This document shows positions 33,401-43,760 of a stretch of DNA of 64,000 bases, piece by piece. A model generated the notes under the pieces. That model made no database searches, was not told the origin of the DNA, and saw only the letters and a list, made by a program, of their open reading frames with translations. The translations under genes were made by a program, and so were the position numbers. The DNA comes from Mimachlamys varia. Lineage: Eukaryota > Mollusca > Bivalvia > Pectinida > Pectinidae. Every line of letters begins with the position of its first letter. Position 1 is the first letter of the stretch. The stretch is taken from positions 13,092,001 to 13,156,000 of the forward strand of contig OX392534.1 of the NCBI GenBank assembly GCA_947623455.1, written 5' to 3'.

Positions 33401-35524
33401 TATCTCTTTACTGTTTATAAGACATAATTTCTCTTCTGTGAAAAATCTAAAGTAATGTAAGTATAGGATACAATGATGAAGACGGTTGCTTTAATTTGAC
33501 TTATTCTTCAAAAAAGATCTTGCCATAAGTTTTTAAACAAAACAGGTCTGCAAGTTAACTTCCCAACCTGCACAGATTCTAGTATTTTAGATCTCCTGCA
33601 TTTGTTTAAAAATCACCATTTTAAAACTTTAAATATTGCAAAATCCTCTGTGTTAGTGCCATCCTACTGTTTTTGGAGACTTGAAGAGTTAACTTGTTGA
33701 ATGGCCTGCAATTAGTAGGTTTTACCTGTGTCGGGCAGATATAGGTCGACTACCTATACTGTAAATGTTCCGTGCTTGTTTACAGACCCCAGTTTGCACT
33801 CCTGGATGAATGCACCAGTGCTGTATCTATAGATGTCGAGAGTAAGATTTACCAGACCGTGAAAGATTCGGGTATATCCCTGATGACAATCACACACAGG
33901 CCATCACTCTGGTGAGTCTTAATTCATTGATATAGAGATAAAAATGGCAATACTGGTAGAATTTCTTTACAGATTTTTTGATTTGGAGATTCGTCTCTGA
34001 TAGATTTTATGATTTGGAGATGCCTCTCATAATAGATTTTGTGACTTGGAGATGCGCCCCATGACAGATTTTTTTATTGTGTGAGTCAATTACTGACTGC
34101 GCAGTATCTACTTGATACTGTAATGGTAGTTGTGATACATTTAACACCATACCTTCTCCACTCCAGCTTTAATAATGATAAATCCATTCATATCAAATTA
34201 ATTTGTTTAACTTCTGAAAGTTTTGTATGATCTTCTACGATACTTGTTAAAATACTCGCTTTCTGAACAAAGATTTTGTAATGCCATGTTTACAGTTGCA
34301 ATTAAATAAACTTTATTTATTTTACAACAATTATGAAACAAGTTATCCACCTTATATTAATCCATATTGGCCCGTATGTAAGCATGCTGGAGGTCTTATT
34401 TGTTGCACAGGGTTCGTACAGACCTTGTAAAGTGCTTAGTTTTTAGGGGGGTGCTTAGAAAGTACTTATAAATGGTCATGTCCTTACAAAGTGCTTTGTT
34501 TTCACAATCTGTGCTTGTAAAGTGCTTATAAATCAATATTTTCCTTAAAATGTCTCTTTTTTTAGGTTGACACTTTGAAAGAAGCAATTTTCAGAAGTTA
34601 AAAAGATCATTTATTTATTATTGTTTTACGGGGAAAAAAATCCGGTCCCATCGATTTCAGTATTAGAAACACCGGTCTTTAAAACGTTTGAAAATCGATT
34701 CCAATCTAAGCGCTTTACTGAACCTGACCACGTCAAAACACATGTGTCATTTGCATGAATGACTTGGTAGTAATGCCTCGCTGAATAGAATGGGGAAATG
34801 TACATACAATCCTGGCTGGGCGAGCAAGTATAAACGGGTCAAGGCCGGGAAAACCGATGGAAAGGCCACATGTTCTGTTTGTCAGAAAGATATTGATGTT
34901 GGCAGCATGGTCGAGAGTGCGCTCAAAGCTCACCGCCAAACGGACCGACATGTAGGCCAAAGGTTACAGCGACAAATTGAAGGATCAAAGCTAGATTTCA
35001 TTAAAAAGGAATCGACTTCCGATGAATCATTAACTGTGCCACCACCTCCTGAACCAAGATAATGTACAATTAATAATTTCATTTGTGGAAACGAAGTATT
35101 GAAGGCGGAAATTATATGGACAATGCACACGATTGTCTCGCACTGTTCATACAAATCAAACGAAAAAATTGTAATTTGTATTTGGATGTGCTTATAAAGT
35201 GCTTATTTTTTAAGTCATTTTTTCTGTACGAACCCTGGTTGCAATTAATCAGTATCATCCATAGCTGTTGTGCATTCCTTATATACATTATCTTCAAACA
35301 GGAAATTCCACACCCACTTGCTGCAGTTTGATGGGGAGGGAGGATGGAGAATGGAAGAACTTGACTCCAATACCCGCCTGACTCTTAATGAGGAAAAACA
35401 GCGTCTGGAGACCCAACTTGCAGGACTGCCAAAAATGCAGCACAGACTGAAGGAGCTGTGTGGCATGCTGGGAGAAGACTCGGTACTGTTGGAGAAGGAG
35501 GAGGAGTCTGATATAACCCAATGA
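23470..35524 (+). CDS. ABCD2: ABCD1/ABCD2-type peroxisomal ABC half transporter (complete, 10 exons)
   Basis: Exons: 23470-24426, 25893-26079, 26530-26654, 27186-27336, 30228-30322, 30672-30817, 31447-31592, 33210-33294, 33786-33911, 35302-35524. They total 2241 bases, 746 aa, almost the length of human ALDP (745). The order is a membrane domain (about 75-410) with the EAA-like [12 protein letters not shown] at about 308-319, then a nucleotide-binding domain with Walker [10 protein letters not shown] (K522), signature LSGGEKQ (614-620), Walker B FALLDE (D638/E639) and switch His in ITHRPSLW (H668). All catalytic residues are present. Family role: a peroxisomal-membrane dimer importing very-long-chain acyl-CoAs for beta-oxidation. 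It is probably co-orthologous to vertebrate ABCD1 and ABCD2; the C-terminal LGEDSVL and the neighbours favour ABCD2 as the symbol. It shares a promoter with REDIC1. Confidence 0.96.
24506..24892. mobile_element. TTAA-flanked MITE, copy 1
   Basis: The ends are 'ttaaaggtccagtagacgta' and (inverse) 'ttaaaggcccaatatacgta', with TTAA at both borders; 387 bases. A second copy in opposite orientation lies at 54585-54976. Confidence 0.85.
24908..25069. mobile_element. Tigger/pogo-like MITE remnant
   Basis: TA then CAGTCAAACCTCTTTATCTC at the left; the inverse right end reads TACAGCTTGTTATCTCAAAG. It is degenerate and starts just after the TTAA MITE. Confidence 0.5.
25893..26079 (+). CDS. ABCD2: ABCD exon 2 ([15 protein letters not shown])
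   Basis: Acceptor 'tgatttcag', donor 'gtagtc'. It encodes [31 protein letters not shown], nearly identical to vertebrate ABCD1/2 TM5-6. Confidence 0.95.
26146..26375 (+). repeat. Dispersed repeat R1, copy 4
   Basis: It shares 'gtcaacaaaaccataatcca', 'ctcaaaatcgattaaactag' and 'gacatgtaaatc' with other R1 copies; its core is diverged. Confidence 0.75.
26530..26654 (+). CDS. ABCD2: ABCD exon 3
   Basis: The acceptor 'gatttag' is the only nearby AG that keeps phase; donor 'gtatac'. It encodes a variable acidic linker, then [17 protein letters not shown] and SSYKE. Confidence 0.85.
26838..27011. mobile_element. Tigger/pogo-like MITE with TA target
   Basis: CAGTAAAAACCATTTACTC at the left and the inverse of GAGTAAGTGTGGTTTACTG at the right, each flanked by TA. 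The 174-base element lies in an ABCD intron. Confidence 0.7.
27186..27336 (+). CDS. ABCD2: ABCD exon 4
   Basis: Acceptor 'ttcacag', donor 'gttagt'. It encodes [20 protein letters not shown], the conserved linker into the ATPase domain. Confidence 0.93.
27985..28225 (+). mobile_element. tRNA-derived SINE family B, body/tail fragment
   Basis: 'caggtggagtataaaatggt', 'ctgtagcattcaagtg' and 'gagatattagccaggtgg' match the minus-strand SINE at 41885-42330. The tRNA head is missing here. Confidence 0.7.
29378..29511. repeat. 67-bp direct tandem duplication
   Basis: 'ctccaacatctgcagttatc' + 'agaatgt' occurs at 29378 and 29445, followed by similar 'gtccagaca...catattg' sequence. Confidence 0.8.
30228..30322 (+). 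CDS. ABCD2: ABCD exon 5
   Basis: Acceptor 'tttgtag', donor 'gtatga'. It encodes [18 protein letters not shown], the first strand of the ATPase domain. The intron before it is about 2.9 kb. Confidence 0.93.
30486..30512. repeat. Poly(C) tract
   Basis: About 27 C in a row between ABCD exons 5 and 6; exact length is likely unreliable. Confidence 0.85.
30672..30817 (+). CDS. ABCD2: ABCD exon 6 (Walker A)
   Basis: Acceptor 'gtttcag', donor 'gtaagt'. It contains [20 protein letters not shown] and MFYIPQR. Confidence 0.97.
31283..31415. repeat. Dispersed repeat R3, copy 2
   Basis: About 85% similar by eye to 20436-20578, same orientation. Confidence 0.8.
31447..31592 (+). CDS. ABCD2: ABCD exon 7 (Q-loop flank)
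   Basis: Acceptor 'gttgcag', donor 'gtttgt'. It encodes [20 protein letters not shown] and LRQIVDREG. Confidence 0.95.
31870..32480 (+). repeat. Mollusc-type interspersed repeat with nuclear-receptor-like motifs
   Basis: It begins 'tcccctcgctttcaccgaaa', with CTGT/CCGT runs, and continues with two partly repeated blocks, each ending 'gggtcaaaggtcaaggtcac' (32248 and 32386). I know this as a common bivalve repeat. It lies in ABCD intron 7. Confidence 0.75.
32481..33209 (+). other. ABCD intron 7, right part
   Basis: It continues with a second degenerate 'ccaattttcttgaaacttgg' copy (32539) and then an A-tract at 32950-32966. Nothing coding was seen. Confidence 0.55.
33210..33294 (+). CDS. ABCD2: ABCD exon 8 (ABC signature)
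   Basis: Acceptor 'gttgtag', donor 'gtaagt'. It encodes [20 protein letters not shown] and MARIFYHK. Confidence 0.96.
33786..33911 (+). CDS. ABCD2: ABCD exon 9 (Walker B and H-loop)
   Basis: Acceptor 'tttacag', donor 'gtgagt'. It encodes [18 protein letters not shown] and ITHRPSLW. Confidence 0.96.
34408..35237. mobile_element. hAT-like DNA transposon remnant carrying a BED-type zinc finger ORF
   Basis: Left end CAGGGTTCGTACAGACC and right end TCTGTACGAACCCTG are inverted repeats, flanked by a perfect 6-base duplication GTTGCA (34402-34407, 35238-35243). Subterminal 'aaagtgctta' repeats cluster near both ends. The termini look hAT-like, but hAT usually makes 8-base duplications, so the superfamily is open. 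It lies in the last ABCD intron. Confidence 0.75.
34790..35062 (+). CDS. BED-type zinc finger protein, transposon-borne (90 aa)
   Basis: The frame [17 protein letters not shown]... has C28-x2-C31 ... H48-x5-H54 ([19 protein letters not shown]) after an aromatic Trp at residue 10, the layout of BED zinc fingers at the N-terminus of many hAT transposases. It ends after a Pro-rich tail (PPPPEPR, TAA). No catalytic domain follows, so it is either a relic of a lost transposase or a stand-alone DNA-binding gene. Expression is unknown. Confidence 0.55.
   Translation: MGKCTYNPGWASKYKRVKAGKTDGKATCSVCQKDIDVGSMVESALKAHRQTDRHVGQRLQRQIEGSKLDFIKKESTSDESLTVPPPPEPR
35302..35524 (+). CDS. ABCD2: ABCD terminal exon
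   Basis: Acceptor 'caaacag', stop TGA 35522-35524. It encodes [35 protein letters not shown] and LGEDSVL, matching the ABCD2 C-terminus. Confidence 0.96.
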
Positions 35525-37085
35525 TGACCGGGGTAGCACCACTCCGATTTAAACTTTTTATTAGTCATATCAAAAATCAATGCAAACTTGTTGACTTGGG
35601 GACATTTGTGTTGACTGTTATGAGGTACGGAGACATGTTCAGAACTTCCAGAAGGATACTGTGTTGTGGGTGCACTATTTATGTGATAGTAGAGAAATTG
35701 GGTATTTTTAATCCTCGGAAACTCTTTTATTCATCTGACAGTATTATTGTTGTGAATGAATAGTATTACATGTAGTAGATTTTTGTGTTTGATGGTAGGC
35801 TGTTTTTGGCTTTGAAGTCTGAGAGGTTGTTGTAGATGTAGAATCCATATACAGTGGATCGTCAATAATCCATCCACCTTGAGTCTTGACAATGATGCTG
35901 AATTGTAAGATAGGTAGGTGAAAGGAATAATTTTGTGCAGAACAAGGCTAGTCGGGTCCCTGAAACACTGCATGGATATTGACACAACCATTTGATTTGT
36001 GACTGTACCCGGGCAATGTTATACATATAATGGCCACATGTCCGGTTGCAAGAAGTTATATCTTCTGTATGACTCGCATTCAGTCGCTGTAGATTAAGAA
36101 GGCTCAAATGTTATATTCTGGTATATCCATTCCAATCTCTAGATCTTGTCAAACAGTTCCCCCGGTGAATTATCCAAAACAAAGAAGTCAGTAATTACAT
36201 GGAGAAGTAAATTGGTTATATAATATTTCAACATTAAATTGCTATTAGGGGTAGGTGGCAGATTTAAGTACACATTGTAATGGCAATTTTCTTTCAATTA
36301 TACTTGAAGGAAATCTTCAAATAGGCTTAAGCACAACCACAAATAGTTTTATTTGTGAAAATTAGGTGATTTACCTGTCTTAAGAGAAACCTGTATCATT
36401 CAAACACAGCTCTATAACTTGACCTTCAGGTAGATCAAGGCATATAAAGTCCCATGTAAAGTAAACCTGCATATTCTGGAAACCTGCATGAGATGTATTA
36501 TTTTGTCAGCCTGAGATATAAATAGAAAATTTAAAACAAACAAACTGGACAGTTGCAAATGAAATGAAAAATTTTCAAAATCACAAGGTCCCAAGGGGCT
36601 GGTATTCTGTTCATCTCTGCTTATTCCTGATCATTTTTTTTTTTTTTTTTAATTGTTATAAGATACTTATAGAGTGTTGGTTTGTTTAACCCAAAATCAT
36701 GTTTTTCAGCGAAGAACAGAGATTTCAATTTGATCTTCCCGGTATGATTCACTGATCTCTAATGTCCCAGAATAATAAACTTTCTATACAATTTGATTAC
36801 ATCTATACTATATTTATTCAACATTGTTCATGTCTTCGAATCGTACACAAAAAAACAAATACATGTACTATACATAATAGAACTTTTATGTAATTTCAAT
36901 TTCCTGTGTGTATTGTCTGTGATTTGTGCCAGAGTTATTTGTGTTAAGAGTAAAATGCAAGAATGATCATACCTTAATGTTAATTTTCCAATACTAAGTT
37001 ATATGATAAGTCAATGTAATATTCTTCAGTCATAAATTGTTTTGCTGACAGATATCAAATAAAAATATTGAATATAAATAGTTGC
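35525..37085 (+). other. ABCD 3' UTR region
   Basis: AT-rich, no coding signal. Candidate AATAAA signals lie at 36774-36779 and 37058-37063. The true 3' end is not visible from sequence. Confidence 0.45.
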
Positions 37086-37667
37086 ATATACAATGTACCA
37101 GTACTTTTGATCACAAGAATTTTGTAATATGCTATTAGCATACAGGTTTGAAGCTCCCAAACAATTATGTAATTGTACAATTAAACTTTTTATATACAAA
37201 GATAGTCAGATCATCTGTTTGCTGATTTTCAATGTCAGAAAATTTTGTCTTATAACTACATTTAATTTTTTGCACTGCAAAATAATATTCCATTCACCCC
37301 CTCCATTTAATCTTGTTGGAACATTTTTTTAGGTGGCCAGTTGAATGTGTCCTCAATTTTCAGAATAGGGTATGACTATTTTGCATTGCAATATATATAG
37401 ACTGTGATTCAGTTTCAGTGGAACAATGGAAGTAATGTTGGTCGTTGTCATTATGTTATGTTACAAGCTACCTAAGATAAGGAGTTATCTCCACTTAGAC
37501 TAAAAAAAATTGCATAAAATGTTTTAATCGTGAAAGACTTTGATTGAGACATGATACACTGACTATGGTTAGCAATAAGTAAGTTGGTCACTGTATTCCT
37601 GGAAGTTTTTGCCCAGGTTCACATTTCCCTTTCAGAAATTGAATAATTGCATCAAAGTCATCATAAA

Positions 37668-37842
37668 AGCAAACACTAATACACACCTAAGAGTTGAAGA
37701 CCCTTCTGCTTCTACATTAGTTTAGAAATTTTGTATTCAGACCTTATGGCTCCTAGCATCACTGAAGAGTCCTAGGAGGACGAAACAGCTGTATGATGCA
37801 GTTTATTTATTTTTTTTTTTTTTTGGCATACTGTATCTATTA
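37668..37842 (+). repeat. Dispersed repeat R2, fullest copy
   Basis: It contains 'cttctgcttctacattagtt', 'agcatcactgaagagtccta' and 'ggacgaaacagctgtatg', then a T-tract and 'ggcatactgtatct'. Inverse copies lie at 14728 and 15040. Confidence 0.8.
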
Positions 37843-38288
37843 CAGTGCACTCCTTGTTATAGCATGTTGCATTTGTCAGACAAAAACATGATATTACCGG
37901 GAATGTGACATTAACAGAAACATGTTTTTTCCACTAAATCTAGTGCATTTCCAATCCCCATAATTAAAAGTAAGCTATTCAATGTACATATGAAGATGTT
38001 TCAATATAAATAGATAACATTATTTTAAAAAAAAAAATTTGGGGGGTTATTTTTTATTTTCTATTCAACATTTTGTACAAGTTGAAATCAATGGAAATGA
38101 CATCATTTTTTGGATATTTTATGTGATTGGTTAAAAAAACATGATATTAAGAGGAATTCACCTGAAAATACATGCTACTAACCAAAAACATTACATAGAT
38201 TATATAGAGAGAGAAATGGTGCTTGGGAAAAACATGATATAAAGAGGAATGTGATATTAACAAGGGTGATTTTAAGTGGAGTCCACTG
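37843..38288. mobile_element. Tigger/pogo-like MITE with TA target
   Basis: CAGTGCACTCC at the left and the inverse of GGAGTCCACTG at the right, flanked by TA. Internal 'aacatgatattaccgggaat' / 'aacatgatataaagaggaat' repeats occur. Confidence 0.7.
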
Positions 38289-38993
38289 TACTAAATTTAA
38301 AAGGTGCAGCATATGTGTGTATTACGTCATCTTTGAAAGGGAAAGTGAAAACAGTTGGAAGGATCAAATTGGAGTCAGAAACACAGAAATGTGTTGAATT
38401 TACTGATGAGTGTGAATACAGTATTTAAATTTGACCAAGCAAAAATCTCCAGGAATACAAAATGCTATTGTAATTTTGTTAAGCTTGTATGAAGTACTGG
38501 GGGTAATTCCAGAAGCTTTTACAGATATATTGTATCTTATTTGCTATTTACTTATTTGTGTTCCTATTTTATGTCAGTTGTTATTGATATTTATTGTTGT
38601 GTTTATTTATACCTCATATATTTGTATGTACTGTTCATGTGTATTGTTTTACCGTTATTGTTGATTTTGTTGTCCTTCGGGGAGGATCAGATAGGTTTCA
38701 TAAATGATATTAGTACCAGGGTTTTTTTTCTGAGGGTGTTTTGGAGCCGTTTATGAGGCCCCTTCCCAATTGTAATTATTTCATATTCATGCAAAGTTTC
38801 CAAAATTTGCAGTTTACTCCTGAAAGAGGGTTTCCCAATTCATCAATTTTCTTCCCAAAATAGACCAAAAGGCCCAATCCTAAACCAGTAAGTAAAAGCC
38901 CTGTGTACTTAATCTCGAAATTGGAATTCTACCACAACATCTTTAAAATGATGTTTGGACGTAAACATGTTCAGAAAGTAATGACACAACAAA

Positions 38994-39289
38994 TGGTTCG
39001 TACAGAATATGAAAAGTGCTTGAATTTGGGACAGTGCTAGAATTTGGGTAATTGCTGGAAAAGTGCTGGAATTTGCTTTCAAATCCTTGAAAAGTGCTTG
39101 AATTCATACTTACTAGCTGTAAACATGCATGTTTATATAAAAAAAAATGATTAAAAACATCACGAGAAAATTTTAAAAGATCAAGTCATCGATTATACCC
39201 CTATTCCCAGCAAGTTTGGACAAAAAATGCACATTGAAAATTGAGAGAAAAAGTGCTTGAATTTTGGTATGAAAACTCTGTATGAACCA
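38994..39289. mobile_element. hAT-like MITE related to the 34.4 kb element
   Basis: 'tggttcgtacagaatatg' at the left and 'tctgtatgaacca' at the right are inverted. The inside holds repeated 'aaagtgcttgaattt' subterminal motifs like those of the 34.4 kb element. Confidence 0.65.
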
Positions 39290-39649
39290 TGCAACAGTTA
39301 CTTACATGTTTGTGGGTTGTTATTTGGTCAATATATGTTGGGTACAGTGTATTGTTGTTGACATAAATTTATAACATTATTTTGGTAACAGAAAGACAAT
39401 CGGCCAGTGTATTACCATGCTGGAAGGTAGCTGGAACAGTATTATCATCGAGTCCCATGCATGTTACAAATCTAATTCCATTTTTTGCTTGTTATAATTG
39501 CTTCAAGCTCTGGATGTGTTCGTTTTTTGATTACTAGCAGTAGAGTTTGTACCAAATTATGTAAAAGGTTTATCATCATAATTGGTTAATGACATTGTAT
39601 ACCGATAGATTGATTAGTGCTAGTTTTGGCCAAGTCAGGTATATAATTA

Positions 39650-40046
39650 CAGTGAAACCTACCTTAAAGACCACCTCAGAATTAAGACCACCTCGCTTAT
39701 TAAGACCAGTTTTGAAAAATCCCAAATACCACTTTTGCACTAAGTTTCAACTCACTATTCAGACCAAAGACAGAGTCACCTTATGTGTATTCCACTTTGT
39801 ACACCTTTCCAGTGTCAGATCAGTAAACTGTATTTTGGTGTCAAATTGACTAATCAGCTAAAATTACTGTGTTTTTAACATTATAAAGCCAATGTTGGTT
39901 AATGGGCCATGAAAACATGTCAAAAGGTGGATTTCAGAGAAATGTGTCTACATGATCATCCTTGGTATTAAGACCCCCCCCCCCCCCCTGTATTAAGACC
40001 ACTTTGGTGCGGTCCCTAAGGTGGTCTTAATAGAGAGGTTTCACTG
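39650..40046. mobile_element. Tigger/pogo-like MITE with TA target
   Basis: CAGTGAAACCTACCTTAAAG at the left and the inverse of CTTAATAGAGAGGTTTCACTG at the right, each flanked by TA. Inner 'ttaagaccacc' repeats and a C-tract at 39976 are present. Length is 397 bases. Confidence 0.8.
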
Positions 40047-40049
40047 TAT

Positions 40050-41815
40050 GTACTAACCAAACATGATAGCCTGTATATTTTTGCTTTCCTTATATTATCA
40101 TGCAACTTTATCAGAAAATCTAGACAAGAATTAATCAGGTCTTGTAGTTATATTATCAACAGAATCCCACCAAATCATGTTTTTTATTTGGGCAAATTGC
40201 CAAAAATGATTTATGATTTAATTCATGTTATTTATTTCATACATATGATTTGAAGTGCATCATTCGGTGATGTAAGTGCTAATCCAATGAACATATTTAA
40301 TGTTTGTGTTCATTTCCTTCTGGTATTGTTCTCTACCTGAGTGGTTGCACAAATTCTATTATCTCCCTTGGATCTCCCTTGTAAATTTTGGATTTACTGG
40401 GAACATCACAAATTTCAGAATAGTGTGTACATTCTGTATATTGATATCTACTCAAGAAAGACTCGTTTCTCTGAGGCCTTGCGGTCCCAATCTTATGTTT
40501 TAAGGCTAATACTGTTACTGTCTTTTTCGTGAACAACTTAAGAAAAGCATCATGTCAGCTTGACGCCTTGGCCCAGATATGACTTTGTACTTGTTATATA
40601 AGTTGTGAACAAATTGAATATGATCTTTGAATGAAATACTCATTTTATTGCAAGTCGGGTCAAGATCATTGTATAGATAGCATTGTTTTATACAGGATAT
40701 TGGGACAAAATTAAGAGAAAAACTTTATCATTTTGACGTATGAAGAGCCCAAGAGCTTATGAGCTTGCAGGGTAAGCTTCCTGTTAATCAGGTACCTGTT
40801 AAGTTTGATCGTATTAATGACCTTGACGTTTTTCGAGGCTGTCGTTTACCAGGGTCAAACTTTCATACTTTGAACAGACTCTCCAGAAGCAATTGTATGA
40901 AAAACATTCAAGAAATTCTATTTTATTTAGTCCTAAGGAACTAGTACTAATATTTGGCATGTAAGGTCATAATATGTTGGATTATTTTGTTTGCTTTCAA
41001 GTGTGTTTTAATCAACTTTACCTTGACTACATTTAAAAGTCCCAAATGGGAGATGTGATTGCTAACATAATTCATAACAAGTGATATGATAAAGCCCCAT
41101 GGGCCTCTTTGTGGATGTGATTTCAGATTAAGAATTTCCGTTACTATGAGATAGTCTAGGGTTTTAAATTTAAATTTAGAGTGTGAGACATTTTTTTAGC
41201 CTTTTGACTTTGAAATTAAGTCACACATAGATGTTTTTTAAGATTCTTTATTAAAATTCAACTTAAATAATTTCAAAATGATTAGTTTAAAACAGGAGCT
41301 TGTATTCAATTGTATTATTCTATAAAAAATATTGCACCACTTTCTTTCCTCTAGTCTAATTACACAAATGAATCAATTCTAATTGTTATTTGGTCAAATA
41401 AAATTTGAATAAACACTCTCCTTGGTCAGCTGTTGTTTACATTTCTTAGTTGGATCAGATGCCTGTGTATATTGAACATGATCAAAGACACATCAGGTAT
41501 AAGCTTAAATTATGAAGATAGATCAAAGATGCTAACAACTTTACTTTGTGAAATTTTAAACATTCCTAGAGTTTAAAGCTTTCAAAAAAGCTGCATGAAC
41601 ACTGAAGAGATTGCATTCCATTGTCACGTGTCACATGATAGATTTTGAGAGTTCCTTATATGTTACGTATTTGGAATAATGCTATAATTGTCCTCAATAA
41701 AAAAGTTATGTCAGCTTATCAGAGAGAAAGTGGAGGTAATCTTTATTTTGGAGATTTCTGCTTAGTACTTGTAAATTAGAATGGTCAACAAGTGGATGAA
41801 GAAAGACAAAAGTAC
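40050..41815. other. Intergenic, nothing recognised
   Basis: AT-rich sequence between transposon remnants; short open frames only, no repeat shared with the rest of the window that I can see. Confidence 0.5.
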
Positions 41816-41819
41816 TGTG

Positions 41820-42640
41820 CATTGATGTTCAAGGGTTCAATAAACTCGGCACATATCAAATACACTGTCTAGGGATGTTAATTAGAAAAGAAATAAATAT
41901 AATTTGATATAGGGCCCTATCCCCTATAGTTAAATAACATAAGCCACTCTAAAGTGCTTTACAGTACATAGATATACAATTCTTATACAATCAATACAAT
42001 TAACACATACAGTTCCATCATATTCAATTCTGAGGAGTTCGCAGGAGCTGCCTTATCAGGCGCTAACTACTTGTCCTATACCACCTGGCTAATATCTCCC
42101 TATGTGTGTGTATGTTTTACAGTGCCACATCACTTGAATGCTACAGCACATACATACTGCAAGACCCACGCCAGACCATTTTATACTCCACCTGGGTTGT
42201 TGGGAGTTGTGTGGGCAGGAGAAAAACCACTTTCTCTGAATGTTCCATGTGTATGACGATTTCAGGGATCGAATCCCAGCCGCCTGCATGGAAGGCTGGA
42301 GTGTAAACCACTCGACCAATCCGCCCATATTCAAGTGTTAAATAAATTCAGCACATATCAAATATACTGTGCAAACTTGTTCAAGGGTTCAATAGATTCA
42401 GCCCATATCAAATTCACTGTGCAGAGATGTTCAAGCGTTCAATAGATCCAACTATTATCAAATTCACTGCAGAGATGTTCAAGGATTAAATAAATTCAGC
42501 ACATTTCAAATTTAATGTGCAGAGATGTTCAATGGTTAAATAGATCCAGCTAATATCAAAAGTCACTGCAGGGATGTTCAAGGATTAAATAAATTCAGCA
42601 CATATCAAATTCACTGTGCATAGATGTGAAGGGTTAAATA
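41820..42640. repeat. 50-bp tandem array split by a SINE
   Basis: Units like 'gttcaagggttcaatagatt' + 'cagcccatatcaaattcactgtgcagagat' recur every ~50 bases from 42330 to 42640. One more unit lies at 41827, on the far side of the SINE at 41885-42330, so the SINE inserted into an existing array. Confidence 0.8.
41885..42330 (-). mobile_element. tRNA-derived SINE family B
   Basis: On the minus strand it starts gggcggattggtcgagtggt, with an A-box-like TGGTCGAGTGG, then a B-box-like GGATTCGATCC. The body is shared with 27985-28225, and the tail contains 'gtactgtaaagcactttag'. Confidence 0.75.
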
Positions 42641-43129
42641 CGTACCAAATCTTCCATGTATGCCATTGTCGCCCTATAATCCTACAAAATTCAGTCCCCG
42701 TTCATATAGGCAATGAATGCCATGGACTGAGAAATCTGATAATTGACGTCATAGGTTTTATGAAATTTTCAATGTTACATTGGATACCACTGCTCTACCC
42801 TGCGTGTTTAACTAAATGCATTGAACAAGCAAACACAGTACATACATTATCTGTGTGTGAGATAATAGGAACTACTGTCGGTAAAAGCCTCTACTGATGG
42901 AAGAGCCAAAGTATATTGGGAAACTAGTCATGATACTATTTCTGCTGACAAAGGTCTTGTAATCAAAGTACTGAGGTAGTATAACTAACAGTTGTGTGAT
43001 TAAGCTCAACTTACTAGCTATTTAAAATGTCGTTTGTCTGGGGACAATTTGCAATTACTAAGATTAGACTAGGCAGAAAGCTCTGAACTCCTTGTTTGCC
43101 GAGAATTGAATTAAAAATCCACATTTCAG

Positions 43130-43350
43130 ATTATCGAAGCATCAACAAAACCATAATCCTAATTCCAAATTGATTAAACTATGGACACAATATAAAGAAA
43201 GGAGATATTTACACGGAGACCTTGAAAAAGTACACGAAAATAAGCCCAGGTGTTCCTGAAGGGTAAGCGTCTTCTGCTTCGTCGACGACACCCGCCTTGT
43301 AAATCCAGATCACTTCTAAGTAAATGCCATGTCCTCAAAGCGAGAACTAA
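43130..43350 (+). repeat. Dispersed repeat R1, copy 5
   Basis: 'atcgaagcatcaacaaaacc' to 'cgtcgacgacacccgccttg' and 'atcacttctaagtaaatg'. Confidence 0.8.
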
Positions 43351-43627
43351 GGATTTGATTTGAAGGAACTCTGAGGAATACAGGAACTCTACGACTAAAT
43401 ACAAATCCAGAGAAAGCGTTAAACATTCGTTCGTGAATTATATGTGCTAAACCTGAATAGTAACTAAACAGCTTAAATTCCAATCAGTTATTTGTATAAG
43501 GATCCATATGTTACCTTTTTCCGTGCCACCAGCTTCTTATATTGAACACGTCCCGAAGTCGGTTTCAAGTTAAGTTATTACAATTTCAGTCGGGAATTCC
43601 ATCCTGTAATTAATGTTTCCCGTATAA

Positions 43628-43760
43628 ATCACAGGGACCTGAGAATTTGTTACAGCTAGTTTTGGACCTAAATTAGGGTGTTTAGAGTAATTTTACACAT
43701 TTGGGGGGTTAAGATCAATTTTCGATAAAAATGCCCCCTCAATGGTCATAAAAGCTATGG
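43628..43760 (+). repeat. Dispersed repeat R4, copy 1
   Basis: 'acagggacctgagaatttgt', 'tagttttggacctaaattag' and 'atgccccctcaatggtcata' recur at 48337 and, inverted, at 49575-49690. Confidence 0.8.

Noticed and set aside
35270..35301. Start of an 84-codon frame upstream of the last ABCD exon
   Set aside because: [11 protein letters not shown] is intron; the acceptor at 35301 and phase set the exon start at 35302.
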